DNA from: Curtobacterium sp. ISL-83
GTDB lineage: Bacteria; Actinomycetota; Actinomycetes; Actinomycetales; Microbacteriaceae
DNA length: 64,000 bases
Direction of reading: 5' to 3'
Assembly: GCF_018613895.1 (NCBI RefSeq)
Contig: NZ_JAGGPH010000012.1
Location: forward strand, 1 to 64,000
Part shown: positions 62,660 to 64,000 of the stretch, one piece after another
Layout of the letters: every line of letters starts with the position of its first letter
Position numbering within the stretch: the stretch's first letter is position 1
The notes under the pieces: generated by a model
The model's input: the letters and a program-made list of their open reading frames with translations, nothing else
Databases searched by the model: none
What the model was told of the DNA's origin: nothing
Position numbers and translations under genes: made by a program

Positions 62660-62848
62660 GTGCGCGGGTGGGCGCGATCGCGCTGCCGCCAGCCGTTCGC
62701 CATCCGCCCGAGCGCGAGGCCCTGCGCTCCCGCTGCAGGACGACTCCGCGGATGTCACACGGCTGCGGTCGTGTCGCACTGCGCGGCACGCGAGCCCCAT
62801 CCGACCAGCATGCGGCATCGCCGTCGCCGAGCGACAGCCGCGACGCCG

Positions 62849-62926
62849 CATCGGCGCCGCAGACCAGCACGCCCCATCGGCGCCGCAGACCAGCACGCCC
62901 CATCGGCGCCGCGGACCAGCACGCCC
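62849..62926. repeat. Tandem 26-bp repeat
   Basis: Three copies of a 26-base unit starting CATCGGCGCCGCAGACCAGC at 62849, 62875 and 62901, with one changed base in the third, then a partial copy, ending 40 bases before the ctaB stop. Confidence 0.85.
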
Positions 62927-62965
62927 CATCAGAGCTCGGACGAGCACGCCCGCGGGCGGCGACCC

Positions 62966-63973
62966 CTAGAAGCGGAAGACCTGCGGGAGCAGCGGGTCGA
63001 TGCCCACTGCGATGAACAGCAGCGTCAGGTACGTGATCGAGCTGTGGAACACGCGCATCGGGTGGACGTGCTCGACGTGCTGGATCGCCCGCGAGTACAG
63101 GCGGTGGGACTCGACCACGAACCAGATCCCTCCGGCCAGCGCGACGACGGTGTACAGCGGCCCCATGTGCCCGACCGGGATGAGCAGCAGCGAGCAGACG
63201 AGCGTCGCCCACGCGTACAGCACGACCTGCAGGCCGACCACGGTCCGGCCCCGCACGACGGCGAGCATCGGCACGTCCGCCGCGTCGTAGTCGTCGCGGT
63301 ACTTCATGGACAGCGGCCAGTAGTGCGGCGGCGTCCACAGGAAGATCACCATGAACAGCACGACGGGGGTCCAGGTCAGCGTCCCGGTGACGCCCGCCCA
63401 GCCGATGAGCACGGGCATGCAGCCGGCAGAGCCGCCCCAGACGATGTTCTGCGGGGTGCGGCGCTTGAGCCACAGCGTGTAGACGAAGACGTAGATGAGG
63501 ATCGCGATGACGCTCAGCGCGGCGGCGAGCCAGTTCACGAGGAACCCGAGCACGGCGGTCGACAGGATCCCGAGGACCCACGAGAACACCAGCGCCTGGC
63601 GGTCGGTGAGCTCGCCGGTGACCAGCGGCCGGGCACTCGTGCGCTTCATCAGCCGGTCGATGTCCCGGTCGATGTAGCAGTTGAAGGCCGACGCGGACCC
63701 CGCGGACATCGCACCGCCGAGCATCGTCCAGAGCACGAGCCACAGGTCTGGAACGCCCCGGGCGGCGAGGAACATCGTCGGTGCCGTGGTCACGAGCAGC
63801 AGCTCCATGACGCGCGGCTTGGTCAACGAGACGTACGCACGGACCTTGCGGGACAGCGTCGAGCGGGGTCGATCGGTGTCCCGCCGGGTCACGGTGGCAG
63901 TCGGCAAGGGAACCTCAGTCTGTTCGCGGTCAGCACGCACGCTCGGTGGACGGCGCCGTCGTCGTCCGGGCAT
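62966..63973 (-). CDS. ctaB: Protoheme IX farnesyltransferase CtaB (COX10)
   Basis: A 335-residue UbiA-family enzyme that adds a farnesyl chain to heme B to make heme O. The prenyl-diphosphate site is [20 protein letters not shown] (NxxxDxxxD type); the second acidic motif is in [15 protein letters not shown]. About eight membrane segments follow a basic N-terminus. The ATG at 63973 is used; a GTG at 63940 is possible. It converges with ctaA. Confidence 0.93.
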   Translation of the reverse strand: MPGRRRRRPPSVRADREQTEVPLPTATVTRRDTDRPRSTLSRKVRAYVSLTKPRVMELLLVTTAPTMFLAARGVPDLWLVLWTMLGGAMSAGSASAFNCYIDRDIDRLMKRTSARPLVTGELTDRQALVFSWVLGILSTAVLGFLVNWLAAALSVIAILIYVFVYTLWLKRRTPQNIVWGGSAGCMPVLIGWAGVTGTLTWTPVVLFMVIFLWTPPHYWPLSMKYRDDYDAADVPMLAVVRGRTVVGLQVVLYAWATLVCSLLLIPVGHMGPLYTVVALAGGIWFVVESHRLYSRAIQHVEHVHPMRVFHSSITYLTLLFIAVGIDPLLPQVFRF

Positions 63974-64000
63974 GCGGTCGACCCGGAATGCTCACGGGTC

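Noticed and set aside
62455..62703. 82-codon frame and others in the ctaA-ctaB gap
   Set aside because: Frames cross the repeat array and hairpin, have no ribosome site and low-complexity composition.

Overview
This window is chromosomal DNA from a very GC-rich actinobacterium, most likely a member of the Microbacteriaceae and plausibly Curtobacterium. The evidence is the PafB/PafC pair, mycothiol ligase MshC, DUF5703 and DUF3099 proteins, a type-B L31, a suf operon beside ctaA/ctaB, many GTG starts, GTGA stop/start overlaps, and many genes that look leaderless (a TAnnnT hexamer 6-8 nt before the start codon). The genus is inference. Almost all of the window is housekeeping sequence. One tRNA gene (tRNA-Leu, anticodon GAG) was found, and no rRNA, prophage, intact insertion sequence or CRISPR array.

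Layout. 1-9.7 kb: pafC, pafB, an FKBP lipoprotein, trmI, a HAD phosphatase, a PAC2 protein, mshC, uppP and an M20 peptidase; this resembles the usual actinobacterial pup/proteasome neighbourhood without the pup genes. 9.9-18.4 kb: tRNA-Leu, a 71-bp repeat pair, a Zn alcohol dehydrogenase, ndh, a helicase, dinB and an acyl-CoA dehydrogenase. 18.4-24.6 kb: an SGNH hydrolase, then an arsenic-resistance block (arsR divergent from a CoA-disulfide-reductase-like flavoprotein, arsB, arsC and an ArsO-like flavoprotein) followed by an apparent remnant of a second arsC. 24.6-31.1 kb: a membrane protein, a serine hydrolase, a DUF2231 protein, and a three-gene module for extracytosolic flavin electron transfer (ferric-reductase-like protein, FMN-binding protein, ApbE), then a VIT1/CCC1 transporter.

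31.1-36.1 kb: a DUF2127 membrane protein and an OmpR-type two-component system, divergent from a coupled COG4705-DedA-COG4705 operon. This is the least understood region and the best candidate for an undescribed membrane system. 36.1-44 kb: an acetyltransferase, a D-Ala-D-Ala carboxypeptidase, an rRNA/tRNA methyltransferase, a sirtuin, a histidine phosphatase, a membrane-anchored protein of unknown function, a glycosyltransferase and an alpha/beta hydrolase. 44-56 kb: trehalose synthase, an exonuclease, rpmE2, an ABC ATPase, divergent glgA/glgC, serB, fabG, DUF3099, a SURF1 protein and an ABC-F ATPase. 56-64 kb: bioY, sufB-sufD-Rieske-sufC-sufT, and convergent heme A genes ctaA and ctaB.

Functional links. 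MshC supplies mycothiol, the probable reductant partner for the LMW-type ArsC. CtaA, CtaB and the SURF1 protein all serve cytochrome c oxidase. GlgA, GlgC and TreS form an alpha-glucan/trehalose store. ApbE should flavinylate the DxxSGAT motif of its neighbour. Two kinds of noncoding repeat recur: hairpins built on GACGGGAGGC/GCCTCCCGTC, mostly between convergent genes and probably acting as two-way terminators, and a 71-bp-period palindromic tandem repeat found at two sites 52 kb apart.
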